The notes beneath the pieces are model-generated. The model ran no database searches and was not told the DNA's origin. It saw only the letters and a list, made by a program, of their open reading frames with translations. DNA of 64,000 nucleotides from Photobacterium kagoshimensis (GTDB taxonomy: Bacteria; Pseudomonadota; Gammaproteobacteria; Enterobacterales; Vibrionaceae). The stretch lies in contig NZ_JAKJSO010000010.1 of the NCBI RefSeq assembly GCF_050337045.1, positions 124,001 to 188,000 of the forward strand, read 5' to 3'. Shown one piece after another: positions 26,711 to 33,881 of this stretch (positions are counted from its first letter, which is position 1; every line of letters begins with the position of its first letter). The position numbers and the translations under genes are program-made.

Positions 26711-28558
26711 TTAACGACCGTAAGTCGACACTATGTACTGCTCAAAGTCATGGCACATCACACCATCAGACTGACTGTTATCCGCTAGCTTCGTCGCACC
26801 ATCCACGATAGAAATCGTGGCATTTAATGGCGAAATATCAACGCGGCGACGATCAGCTAACGCAGCAATTTTTTGTTTTTCAAGCGCCCATGCTTGTTCT
26901 TTCGATAAGTTACACTCATCAGCCAGGTACTTGGCATTAAACCCTTCACCCGTTAAGCGCATAATGGTGCCATTATGATTAACACTGTTACCAGCATGCC
27001 AGTAGTGTTCAGCCAGTAATGGGCCGATTTCTGGGTTATCCGTTAGGTAACCGAATTTCTCGGTGAAGTAAGCACGAGTTTGAAATACTGCCATATGCGC
27101 TAACAAGTAGCCTTGGTATGAACATGCTGCTTCATCTGACAATAGGTGCGGGATAGCCAATAACGGACGTGGACTGCACGCAAGTCCTAAAATCTTACGC
27201 TCCATGTCACGGGCAAGCTGTGTAACATTTTTCGGTGTTAATTGCTCTTCAGACAATTGATACAGCGCACGCTCAAAATACGGCACAACCAAAATGCTGC
27301 GCTCAATATAAGATCGGAACGGCTGGCGGCTATCCACCAAGGCTTTAATAACCTCATCAGGTACTGGCTGGCCTTCTGCATCCAATGCATATTGTTTAAG
27401 CCAATCGGCATCTTCAAGCAAGCTGTCACAGAACATAGATTGTGTTTCTGCATACGCCATAGATGTAGGGGCAAACTCTTGTGAAAAACACGGTGAGTTC
27501 ATTTTAACGTTGGCAAAGTGCGCAGCATGCCCCCCTTCATGGAATAAGGTATTGATGCCATCGTAACCGCTACCCACTTGATCAGGCTTAGCGTTACTGG
27601 TGAAGTTTACTTTGGCTGGGATCCAGCTTTCCTGGTCATAAAATGAAGGTACAGGACCATGGCAGAAACCATTTTGATACTTACCCTTACGATCCAGTAA
27701 ATCTAACGTAAGCTCAGCGCCTGAGTAATCAATATTCAAGCGCCCAAAAGATTCCACCCAGCGACGCAGTGATTGTGAAAAAGGAACATAAGCATCCAAG
27801 TCTCGCATTGCATCACCCGAGAAGGAATACACGAAGTTGTGACCCTGTAACGCGTATTCACCTAGGTTTTTCGCTAATTCATCTAAGCTCGATTGGTTAC
27901 TTGCACGTGTTCGAGTTTCAAAATCGTCAAGGATCACAAACAGCTCTTTAGCCGTCATTTGTTCCGTTTTTACTACCGAGAAATCAAAGAAGTTGTCATA
28001 ACCCAGTGAGCGTGCAAATTTGTTACGCAGCTTCACCAAATCTAAGAAGCCATTGGTTAGTAGCCATTGTTCCAAATCCAGTAAGGCCTGATGCGATGAT
28101 TGACGGACACCTTCATCACCACTGTTGCGAATATTCGCCCCTAACACAGGTAATGACCCTTCTGCTTGCTGACCATTTTCATCGACATAACTCATAGCAT
28201 GATTTTGTTTTTTCTCAAACAAATCAGCTTCAAACTTAATGATGTCAGCTTTTAAGACTTGCGCTTGCTGTGACTCAAGCGCATGCGATTCAAAGGTTGC
28301 CAACCACCCTTTCAACCCCGTGATTGTTTGTTCACGTTCTTTGCTATCAGTAATCGCATCTGCAGCAGCTAATTGTGCTTTTACTTCAGCAATTTTTCCT
28401 GCGTCACTGATAAAGTTTGTCCATGCCGTTTGGGCTTTTGCCGATCCATCATGATCATCACTGGTTCCCATGTAGGTTTCCCAAAAAAAATCTTCTTTCT
28501 CACGGTGAACGGTTAGATATGCTTGGTTTAATGTATTGAGGTAGGCTGTTGCGGTCAT
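26711..28558 (-). CDS. M3-family zinc oligopeptidase (oligoendopeptidase F-like)
   Basis: A 615-residue cytosolic metallopeptidase of family M3. The catalytic HExGH motif is HEGGH at residues 340-344 (NTLFHEGGHAAHF), with the downstream Glu in PTSMAYAETQSMF. There is no signal peptide. M3 enzymes cut short peptides left by other proteases. The gene is monocistronic and shadows on the other strand are many. To its right the sequence becomes an insertion scar, so the gene marks the left border of the accessory region. Confidence 0.93.
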   Translation of the reverse strand: MTATAYLNTLNQAYLTVHREKEDFFWETYMGTSDDHDGSAKAQTAWTNFISDAGKIAEVKAQLAAADAITDSKEREQTITGLKGWLATFESHALESQQAQVLKADIIKFEADLFEKKQNHAMSYVDENGQQAEGSLPVLGANIRNSGDEGVRQSSHQALLDLEQWLLTNGFLDLVKLRNKFARSLGYDNFFDFSVVKTEQMTAKELFVILDDFETRTRASNQSSLDELAKNLGEYALQGHNFVYSFSGDAMRDLDAYVPFSQSLRRWVESFGRLNIDYSGAELTLDLLDRKGKYQNGFCHGPVPSFYDQESWIPAKVNFTSNAKPDQVGSGYDGINTLFHEGGHAAHFANVKMNSPCFSQEFAPTSMAYAETQSMFCDSLLEDADWLKQYALDAEGQPVPDEVIKALVDSRQPFRSYIERSILVVPYFERALYQLSEEQLTPKNVTQLARDMERKILGLACSPRPLLAIPHLLSDEAACSYQGYLLAHMAVFQTRAYFTEKFGYLTDNPEIGPLLAEHYWHAGNSVNHNGTIMRLTGEGFNAKYLADECNLSKEQAWALEKQKIAALADRRRVDISPLNATISIVDGATKLADNSQSDGVMCHDFEQYIVSTYGR

Positions 28559-28730
28559 GCTCGTCCCTTATTATGACTATCTAGGCTAGTACGACATAAG
28601 CCTAGCAAATAAATCCCTTATAATTCACTGTTTTTTTAGCACAGTAAGCAAGATAACGCTTTCTATTCTTGATGATATTGCCACATAGCATCGCATTTTT
28701 TGAATCGGCAGTACTTACGCCCAAATAAAA

Positions 28731-28835
28731 AGAGGCTCGTTGCACTAACGAGCCTCTATAAGCAGGGATGTCTATTTAGAGATATTTACTTTTTATAGCG
28801 TTTTTAAGAAACCTTCAATTTTGTCTTTATGCATG
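28731..28835 (-). pseudogene. 3' tail and terminator of a lost minus-strand gene
   Basis: A strong minus-strand terminator (stem AGAGGCTCGTT / AACGAGCCTCT at 28731-28757, then TTTTATTT) has no intact gene in front of it. Between it and the IS remnant the minus strand reads HKDKIEGFLKTL then stop (stop near 28793). I infer that this is the last dozen codons of a gene whose body was replaced when the IS5-type element came in and partly deleted. Confidence 0.5.
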
Positions 28836-29352
28836 TCATACATCACGCACTGTAATCGTTGAAAGGGATAGCTCGGCACTAACAATTTGGTGCGTATCAG
28901 CGTCAACGGCAAGGTGGAGCTTACGCCATAAACGTCGCTTTTCAGCGCCATGTTTCTTAGCATTCCATTCGCCATCACCAAAGACTTTTAGCCCTATTGC
29001 ATCAATGGCTAGATGACGAATTTCACCTCTGGCAAGTTTTTAATTGAAACATCAACATCCTGGGCTCTTCGACTGAGACGTGTGTAATTAGGGCAACGCA
29101 GTGAAATTTTCATTAACGATAATATTGAGTTAATGAAGCCTTCCGTTGCACGCCGTGATAGGCTGAATAATCGATTGATTATCAATGCTGTCGTGATGGA
29201 TAGGTCGGAATATTGATTACCACGCCCACCGTGGTGAGATAAGCATTCCCATGACGAAATTACTTACTCATCGGCCATATAGCGAATGATGCTACGTGAG
29301 CGATCAGAGCATCGCTTTCGGAAAGAGTTCAACTAATTTACGTAACAAAGCC
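28836..29352 (-). mobile_element. IS5-family transposase remnant
   Basis: Minus-strand translation in two frames gives clear IS5-family transposase sequence. One part (about 29270 to 29035) reads NQYSDLSITTALIINRLFS and continues to LSRRAQDVDVSIKN. The next part, after a frameshift near 29035, reads HLAIDAIGLKVFGDGEWNAK then RRLWRKLHLAVDADTHQIVS and ends at a stop at 28836. The DDE centre is therefore truncated and the C-terminal third is missing. At 29341-29352 the sequence CGTAACAAAGCC is the reverse complement of the GGCTTTGTTACG end typical of this group. The element is dead. Confidence 0.85.
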
Positions 29353-29524
29353 TATTAAAGATGGAATTTAAAAACTATTGCAAAATGTAGAGAGCGTTTT
29401 ATGGTTGGAGTTACTTGAAACAAAATATGATATGGGTCGCAAGTCTATTTTTATTTGAACAAGTTGGCATGAGTTTTATTTACAATAAATTATAGATTAA
29501 TAAATTTAGTTAGGTTCTTAGTTT
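29353..29524. other. AT-rich spacer, no gene
   Basis: AT-rich stretch between the IS end and the DUF4225 gene. It should carry the promoter of that gene (AT-rich blocks such as TATAGATTAATAAATTTAG around 29491-29509), but no convincing -35/-10 pair stands out. Confidence 0.4.
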
Positions 29525-29668
29525 ATGAATAATAGAAAATCAGATAGCAGGATTAAACTTCTAATTGAACAAGCGAATATTTTAGGCTTGAGGCATATTA
29601 AATATGGAACATATAGAAGTCAGTTTATTAACGAAATTTCTAGCCTTGCTAGCATATGTGAAAAGTGA
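29525..29668 (+). pseudogene. N-terminal part of the DUF4225 gene in a shifted frame
   Basis: A 47-codon frame starting MNNRKSDSRIKLL that ends at TGA just where the DUF4225 frame begins to look family-like. It reads through YRSQFINEISSLASICE, which is a plausible DUF4225 N-terminus. Removing one A from the AAAA run at 29661-29664 joins it directly to SDFEQGRKTELQAI in the other frame. So this piece and the next feature are probably one gene broken (or programmed) by a one-base shift. Confidence 0.6.
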
Positions 29669-30200
29669 TTTTGAGCAAGGAAGGAAAACCGAGTTACAAG
29701 CAATTAAAGAAATTGATGAAGAAAAAAACAATCTATTTGAACAAGGGGTACAAATTGCTATAAGAGGTGTTGGTGTTATTGCAGGGGCTATGCAGATTGG
29801 AGCTGGTGTTTGTTATAAGTCTGCGGGAGTATTGTGTGCCTCTGTTGGAGCTCCTCTTTTAGCTCATGGTGTTAATAATGTATATGAGAATAGTGTAGGT
29901 GGGGATGAAGAAGGGATTGTCAGAAAAGGATATCGAAGGGCTTCAAAGCTGCTAGGTTACGGTAACCGAGAAGCAGATATTACTTATGGAGTGGTAGATC
30001 TGGGTTTATCTGGTTATGGTCTAATAAATACTTTGAAAGTCGTACCAAATGCATCTGTTTCTAATGTTAAAAAGTTTAAACTTTTTAGGTACTCTTCGTA
30101 CGATTATATCAAAGGGTATAGAACAATGAGCAAACCTGCGCTAATGACAGAAATATCTGCAGACACTGTTACAGTTAAAAATCTTTATGAGAAGAAATAA
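29604..30200 (+). CDS. DUF4225 domain protein, probably frameshifted
   Basis: A 198-codon frame with the DUF4225 (PF13988) pattern: helical N-terminus, a glycine/alanine-rich hydrophobic core (about residues 50-90: VGVIAGAMQIGAG, VLCASVGAPLLAHG), then NVYEN, GYRRASKLLGYG, VVDLGLSGYGL, RYSSYDYIKGYRTMSKPALMTE. The function of the family is unknown. The first 20 or so residues from this ATG do not look native; the natural N-terminus is in the other frame (see the preceding feature). The gene is AT-rich, lies between IS remnants, and its stop overlaps the start of a small membrane-protein gene (TAATG). The hydrophobic core plus an overlapping membrane partner fits a toxin/immunity pair, but that is inference only. 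Confidence 0.7.
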   Translation: MEHIEVSLLTKFLALLAYVKSDFEQGRKTELQAIKEIDEEKNNLFEQGVQIAIRGVGVIAGAMQIGAGVCYKSAGVLCASVGAPLLAHGVNNVYENSVGGDEEGIVRKGYRRASKLLGYGNREADITYGVVDLGLSGYGLINTLKVVPNASVSNVKKFKLFRYSSYDYIKGYRTMSKPALMTEISADTVTVKNLYEKK

Positions 30201-30484
30201 TGTCTTATTTATTCGTGGGCTTCGTATTGTTATTATCATACATTTACTCTCGTTATATTGAAAGTATAGGTCTACCAACATTTCATTTGATCATTTATTT
30301 GTTTTTGTTTGGTGTTTGTTGGGGGGCGAATTTATGGCAGGTTTTTCAGGAAGGTACTCTTTTATTTGATTATTTTGGAATTAATATGATTTTTAACGAG
30401 TATGAGAGAGTTGGAGCACTTATTATACTAATGATTCATGGTTTTTTAATTCCTCACAATAATAACCCGCAAAAACTTGATTGA
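30200..30484 (+). CDS. Small membrane protein coupled to DUF4225
   Basis: A 94-residue protein with three predicted membrane segments (about 2-16, 25-46, 69-84) and short polar ends. The start codon overlaps the previous stop by one base (TAATG), so translation should be coupled. I recognise no family. As the partner of a DUF4225 protein with hydrophobic segments it could be an immunity or accessory protein. Base composition is as AT-rich as its neighbour, indicating joint acquisition. Confidence 0.6.
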   Translation: MSYLFVGFVLLLSYIYSRYIESIGLPTFHLIIYLFLFGVCWGANLWQVFQEGTLLFDYFGINMIFNEYERVGALIILMIHGFLIPHNNNPQKLD

Positions 30485-30540
30485 ATATATACCAATATCA
30501 AAAAATAAGTAATATTAAATACGCTAGGCAAAAGTTATCA

Positions 30541-30893
30541 CTAAGGACTCTCCTTTCCATCAAAACTGTAGAACTTACCTGTATCGTTCGGGGTGAGTTT
30601 CTCTAAGAGTTCAAGTAGGCATTGTGCTAAGTATGTGGCGGGAGCGTATTGGCATTCAGATTATGTTGGAAGAACTCAGTATCAAACTCTTTAACTGACT
30701 TCTCTGGAGTTTTACCAGCTTAAAATAGACCTCCTGCAGTGTTAATTAAAATATCTAGGTTTGTGATACTTTCATCTAATTCTTACATCAGAATTAGATG
30801 AAATATCGGCTTTAAACCACACTAAATTATCGTGCTGTATTTGTGGTTGAGTGGAGCGATAGATTGCGTACAGCGTGGCCTCGATTATTAGAT
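30541..30893 (-). pseudogene. Short-chain dehydrogenase fragment
   Basis: Minus-strand translation gives pieces of a csgA/SDR-type short-chain dehydrogenase: TLYAIYRSTQPQIQHDNLVW, then LDILINTAGGLF, then KSVKEFDTEFFQHNLNANTL, then LTPNDTGKFYSFDGKES and a stop at 30541. The reading is broken by frameshifts near 30790 and 30625 and by an in-frame stop after GGLF. The N-terminal Rossmann glycine motif is missing because the gene ends exactly where the IS-like end begins at 30895. It is a decayed gene interrupted by a mobile element. Confidence 0.75.
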
Positions 30894-30894
30894 A

Positions 30895-30909
30895 GGCTTT
30901 GTTGCGCAA
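30895..30909 (+). mobile_element. IS-like terminal repeat abutting the broken SDR gene
   Basis: GGCTTTGTTGCGCAA is close to the GGCTTTGTTACG end at 29341-29352 and to the ends of IS5-group elements. The SDR fragment stops 1-2 bases before it. No transposase sequence follows to the right (30910-31020), so only an end or a heavily deleted element is left. Confidence 0.6.
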
Positions 30910-31074
30910 TAGTGATTTCACGCAAAATTAACCGTCAAATCAGAGTAAAAGTCTAATTGAATTTTAAGCTTTAACGGGATCCTAGACTTCAGAGACCTTT
31001 TTGTTGCTTAAAGAATAGCGATTGCAGTGGATAATTCTTTTATGAAAGTCATACAGTATGCACAACTTGATGTA

Positions 31075-31102
31075 TTGACTCACACGAAGAAAGGGCTATC
31101 AT
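31075..31102 (+). promoter_or_regulatory. Sigma-70-type promoter of the leader/acetyltransferase unit
   Basis: TTGACT (31075-31080), a 16-bp spacer, and TATCAT (31097-31102). This is the best promoter match in the accessory region. A start site near 31109 would put a leader coding sequence only about 33 nt into the transcript. Confidence 0.6.
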
Positions 31103-31141
31103 TTGCTACTCAATTCATTTCCAATAAAGGAGGTACATACT

Positions 31142-31219
31142 ATGTTGATAAATACACGTATTCCGCTACGTACCTTCTTTACACCTATCGCCTACCTTCA
31201 GCGCCCGCTGATCGCTTAG
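31142..31219 (+). CDS. 25-residue putative leader peptide with very strong ribosome binding site
   Basis: ATG at 31142 is preceded by TAAAGGAGGT (31125-31134), nearly a full complement of the 16S tail, at 7 nt spacing. It is by far the strongest ribosome binding site in the region. The frame encodes 25 residues beginning MLINTRIPLRTFF and ending QRPLIA, then TAG. A perfect hairpin begins 5 nt after the stop, and the xenobiotic acetyltransferase follows. Size, position and signal strength fit a regulatory leader rather than a functional protein. I have no homologue in mind; expression is inferred. Confidence 0.6.
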   Translation: MLINTRIPLRTFFTPIAYLQRPLIA

Positions 31220-31223
31220 CTAA

Positions 31224-31362
31224 GGCAGTAAATATTCACTATTTACTGCCGCCAAAGACACACACAATCAGCCGACTATGAACTCATCCGTAATCACTTA
31301 ATGTGTCACGGCACCTGATTGTGTGCAGTCCATTTGCGGCCTATTCTTCAAAGCAAGCAAAT
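31224..31362 (+). promoter_or_regulatory. Three consecutive hairpins between leader and acetyltransferase
   Basis: Hairpin I is a perfect 11-bp stem GGCAGTAAATA / TATTTACTGCC, loop TTCAC (31224-31250). Hairpin II is a perfect 11-bp pairing CACACAATCAG / CTGATTGTGTG with a 43-nt loop (31261-31325) that holds a small CCGT/ACGG stem. Hairpin III is ATTTGC / GCAAAT (31332-31362), ending 2 nt before the AAGG ribosome binding site of the acetyltransferase. None is followed by a U tract, so the arrangement suggests ribosome-dependent refolding rather than simple termination. Confidence 0.6.
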
Positions 31363-31375
31363 ACAAGGCAATACA

Positions 31376-32011
31376 ATGACAGTTAAGCATTGGTCAAAAA
31401 TGGAAATGCTCCATGAGACAGTACAAAACAAAAATATCACTTTAAAAGGCACGCACAGTTACTATAGCGGTGCATACGATAACGGCTTTGAACAATCCGT
31501 CGTACGCTACCTCCATGGTGATGAAGTCAGTAAACACTGGGAGCCACGCTGGGAGATAGATAAACTCTTTATTGGTGACTACGTGTGTATTGGCGCTGAA
31601 GCCGTCATTCTTATGGGTGGTAACCATACCCACCGTGCAGATTGGTTCTCGCTGTATCCTTTTATGGATAAAATTGAAGATGCCTATCAGTCTAAAGGGG
31701 ACACTATATTAGAAGATGGCTGCTGGATTGGTATGCGCGCCATGATAATGCCAGGTGTTACTGTCGGTGAAGGGGCCATTGTTGCAGCAAACAGCGTAGT
31801 CACTAAGGATATCCCGCCTTATTCCATTGTAGGCGGTAGCCCAGCAAAACTAATTCGTACACGCTTTTCAGAAGATGTTATCGCACGATTATTGGCTTTA
31901 AAGATTTATGATTGGCCTGAAGCCAAGTTCGAGGCATTAAAAGACATCATCTGTAGCGATAATATCGATGCATTAGAGCAAGCTCACCGTGCCTTTGAGC
32001 ATAATATTTAA
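31376..32011 (+). CDS. CatB-type xenobiotic O-acetyltransferase
   Basis: A 211-residue left-handed beta-helix acetyltransferase of the CatB/Vat (type B chloramphenicol / streptogramin acetyltransferase) group. It shows the N-terminal SYYSGAYDNGFE motif, KLFIGDYVCIGAEAVILMGGN, the NHTHRADWFSLYPF segment with the likely catalytic His, hexapeptide repeats (DGCWIGMRAMIMPGVTVGEGA, IVAANSVVTKDI) and PYSIVGGSPAKLIRTRF. Relatives acetylate chloramphenicol or virginiamycin-type drugs, though many chromosomal members have no known drug substrate. The start at 31376 has AAGG upstream and gives the normal CatB N-terminus. The leader peptide and hairpins upstream suggest inducible control. Confidence 0.88.
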   Translation: MTVKHWSKMEMLHETVQNKNITLKGTHSYYSGAYDNGFEQSVVRYLHGDEVSKHWEPRWEIDKLFIGDYVCIGAEAVILMGGNHTHRADWFSLYPFMDKIEDAYQSKGDTILEDGCWIGMRAMIMPGVTVGEGAIVAANSVVTKDIPPYSIVGGSPAKLIRTRFSEDVIARLLALKIYDWPEAKFEALKDIICSDNIDALEQAHRAFEHNI

Positions 32012-32054
32012 ATCATAATGTCGCTTTGAAAGGCAAAATATTATGCTAACAAGA

Positions 32055-32082
32055 AGCCAGTAAGGGATTATCCTTACTGGCT
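32055..32082 (+). terminator. Hairpin after the acetyltransferase gene
   Basis: Perfect 11-bp stem AGCCAGTAAGG / CCTTACTGGCT, 6-nt loop. The U tract is poor (ATATCACACTT), so termination may be partial. Confidence 0.6.
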
Positions 32083-32134
32083 ATATCACACTTATAATCA
32101 AAATAATAAAGCGCGTTGACCATTATTTGCTCTA

Positions 32135-32752
32135 TTACTGACTAAGTTTGACGGCTTGCTTTCTGCGACTAAAGCCGATGCCAGCTAAGCCTAGCCCTAA
32201 TAGCGCAATACTTGCAGGCTCTGGCACTTTGTATACAAAGTTATCTGCATTATATGTTTCAGCGACGCCACCTTGAGAACCCGATGTAAGCACAATAGAG
32301 GTAATTGCCATATCAGATGTGAAACCAAAAAATTGCCCATTAAATGAGTCAGGTATTTCAGCAGCCAATACAGTGCCACCTGCATTAATACTAATGCCTA
32401 AACCCTCTCCGCCAGGCCTTAAATCCCAATTGGCACCAAAAGCAAAAATGTCAGAATCAAAAGTGATTGTCGTGCTATTGCTTGAAGTTAGTCGATCATT
32501 TAAACGACTACTCGCAAAACCAAAACCAGTATGTCCACCGCCTTGAGTAGTAATAATAAAGTCTTCACTGCCGTCATTAGCAAAACCAGTAAAATCTTCT
32601 TCAGAGAAAGAACCAACAGCTGCTTCCCAGTCTGCTCGTAAATCTCCAGCACCGACACCATCAAAGATATCAATAATTGCTGCTTGTGCGCCTGTTGCTG
32701 CCATACTTCCCGCAACAATTGCTGCGCCGAGTAATGTCTTGTTAAAGTCCAT
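32135..32752 (-). CDS. PEP-CTERM sorting-signal protein
   Basis: A 205-residue exported protein: signal peptide (about 1-24, ending AQAA), a beta-rich body with no cysteine pairs and several GFG/GGG loops, and at the C-terminus the motif VPEPASIALLGLGLAGIGF followed by SRRKQ. This is a full PEP-CTERM tripartite tail (PEP motif, membrane helix, basic cluster). Such tails are processed by exosortase. No exosortase or exopolysaccharide genes are in the window. A good AGAGAGG ribosome binding site precedes the ATG. The role of the protein is unknown. Confidence 0.88.
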   Translation of the reverse strand: MDFNKTLLGAAIVAGSMAATGAQAAIIDIFDGVGAGDLRADWEAAVGSFSEEDFTGFANDGSEDFIITTQGGGHTGFGFASSRLNDRLTSSNSTTITFDSDIFAFGANWDLRPGGEGLGISINAGGTVLAAEIPDSFNGQFFGFTSDMAITSIVLTSGSQGGVAETYNADNFVYKVPEPASIALLGLGLAGIGFSRRKQAVKLSQ

Positions 32753-32974
32753 ATCAACCTCTCTATATTGTGCTTGGAGAATCTCGTTCGGTTCTAATCA
32801 ACCAAGTTATTGTCGAACACATTAGATAATGCAAATAGCAGGCCCATTTTTAAGACTGGTTTAACGCATTAATTTAAAAGGAATAAATGGATTTTTATCA
32901 AAAGACGTTTTGCAGAGGTGTAAAAAATTCTGACGAATTTATTGGTCGTAATGAATGCGTTAAGCAAACAATAG

Positions 32975-33003
32975 CCTTACTTCCCACAATAAGGGAAGTA
33001 AGG
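32975..33003 (-). terminator. Hairpin after the 2OG oxygenase gene
   Basis: Perfect 11-bp stem CCTTACTTCCC / GGGAAGTAAGG, 7-nt loop, 24 bp beyond the stop codon of the minus-strand gene. The U tract is modest (TATTGTTT). Confidence 0.6.
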
Positions 33004-33026
33004 GTGATAATCGGGTTCAGTGAAGG

Positions 33027-33635
33027 TTACTGCGCAATATCCAATTGATTAGCGGTCACGCCATTAGTACGGAACCAACCCGCAATACTAAAACGCGGCT
33101 TATTGGTTGGCAGCACTTCATGCGGAAACTGCTCAGATAGAAACACAAACAGACGGCCTGATTTTGGCGGCAAAGTCGTAATAATGTTGCCATCTAAATC
33201 ATAAACCACTAACTCGCCTGCATCTTCTTCGCTCCAGGTGTCGTTCATGTAAAAAACAGTCGTTAAACGACGGTTCTCGTTACCATGAAAACAGTCAAGG
33301 TGCTTTTTATAGAAATCGCCTTTTTCGTACTTAGCAAAGTGCGCTTCGTATTCAAATAAACCAAGATAGAAATGTTGATTCGCTGCACGGCGGATAGATT
33401 CCATACGAGATAGGAAATCATCCACAGCCGCGCCTTGGCTTTCCGCTAACCAGTGGATCTTATCACTGCGAATAGAAGCCTCACGCATCACTTCATCGTT
33501 TCGACCAATACACGCTTTCTTCCACTCATCAGGCATGCATGCTTTTAATTCTTCGACTTGTTCAGTTGAAAGAAAGTCATCCCAAATGTAGTAACCGTTT
33601 GTATCTAGCGCTTCAATTAACTTGTTCATCAACAT
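33027..33635 (-). CDS. 2-oxoglutarate/Fe(II) oxygenase, SM-20/prolyl hydroxylase-like
   Basis: A 202-residue single-domain dioxygenase. Iron ligands are visible: His and Asp in KKHLDCFHG and the distal His in FPHEVLPT, with the 2-oxoglutarate-binding Arg in KPRFSIAGWFRT. The pattern RRLTTVFYMND-W---DAGELV-Y is typical of prolyl 4-hydroxylase/EGLN-like bacterial enzymes, which hydroxylate proteins such as EF-Tu in Pseudomonas. The target here is unknown. The start could equally be the second ATG two codons in (33629). Confidence 0.88.
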   Translation of the reverse strand: MLMNKLIEALDTNGYYIWDDFLSTEQVEELKACMPDEWKKACIGRNDEVMREASIRSDKIHWLAESQGAAVDDFLSRMESIRRAANQHFYLGLFEYEAHFAKYEKGDFYKKHLDCFHGNENRRLTTVFYMNDTWSEEDAGELVVYDLDGNIITTLPPKSGRLFVFLSEQFPHEVLPTNKPRFSIAGWFRTNGVTANQLDIAQ

Positions 33636-33881
33636 TTCATTGCGAATTATTCAGGGATGCGCGTTATATAACCATCACCCTGTCGCAACAATTCAATTTC
33701 CTTATCGTGATGATAAAGCGCATTATTCCACTATTCGAATCAATGGATTAGTACTCAAAATTACACAATAATCATTTGAGGATTTTATGCTATTGATAAT
33801 AGATTTCGCTTTTGAGCCTTTTTACCTCCATTTTCGAGTAGAATACCCCCGCTTATTTTTACTCTATACGGATTCATCATT

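Noticed and set aside
30541..30893. Functional short-chain dehydrogenase
   Set aside because: One in-frame stop, two frameshifts and a missing nucleotide-binding N-terminus rule it out.
28836..30909. Complete composite transposon around the DUF4225 pair
   Set aside because: The two IS-like ends are similar but not identical, no intact transposase is present, only one IS5 body remains, and the right end abuts a broken SDR gene. It is a scar, not a functional transposon.
31224..31250. Simple Rho-independent terminator after the leader peptide
   Set aside because: The stem is perfect but GCCAAAGACA follows instead of a U run, so intrinsic termination at this hairpin alone is unlikely.
31027..31281. 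84-codon plus-strand frame over the promoter and leader of the acetyltransferase
   Set aside because: It has no ribosome binding site, overlaps the better promoter and the leader peptide with its very strong Shine-Dalgarno, and its sequence has no protein-like features.
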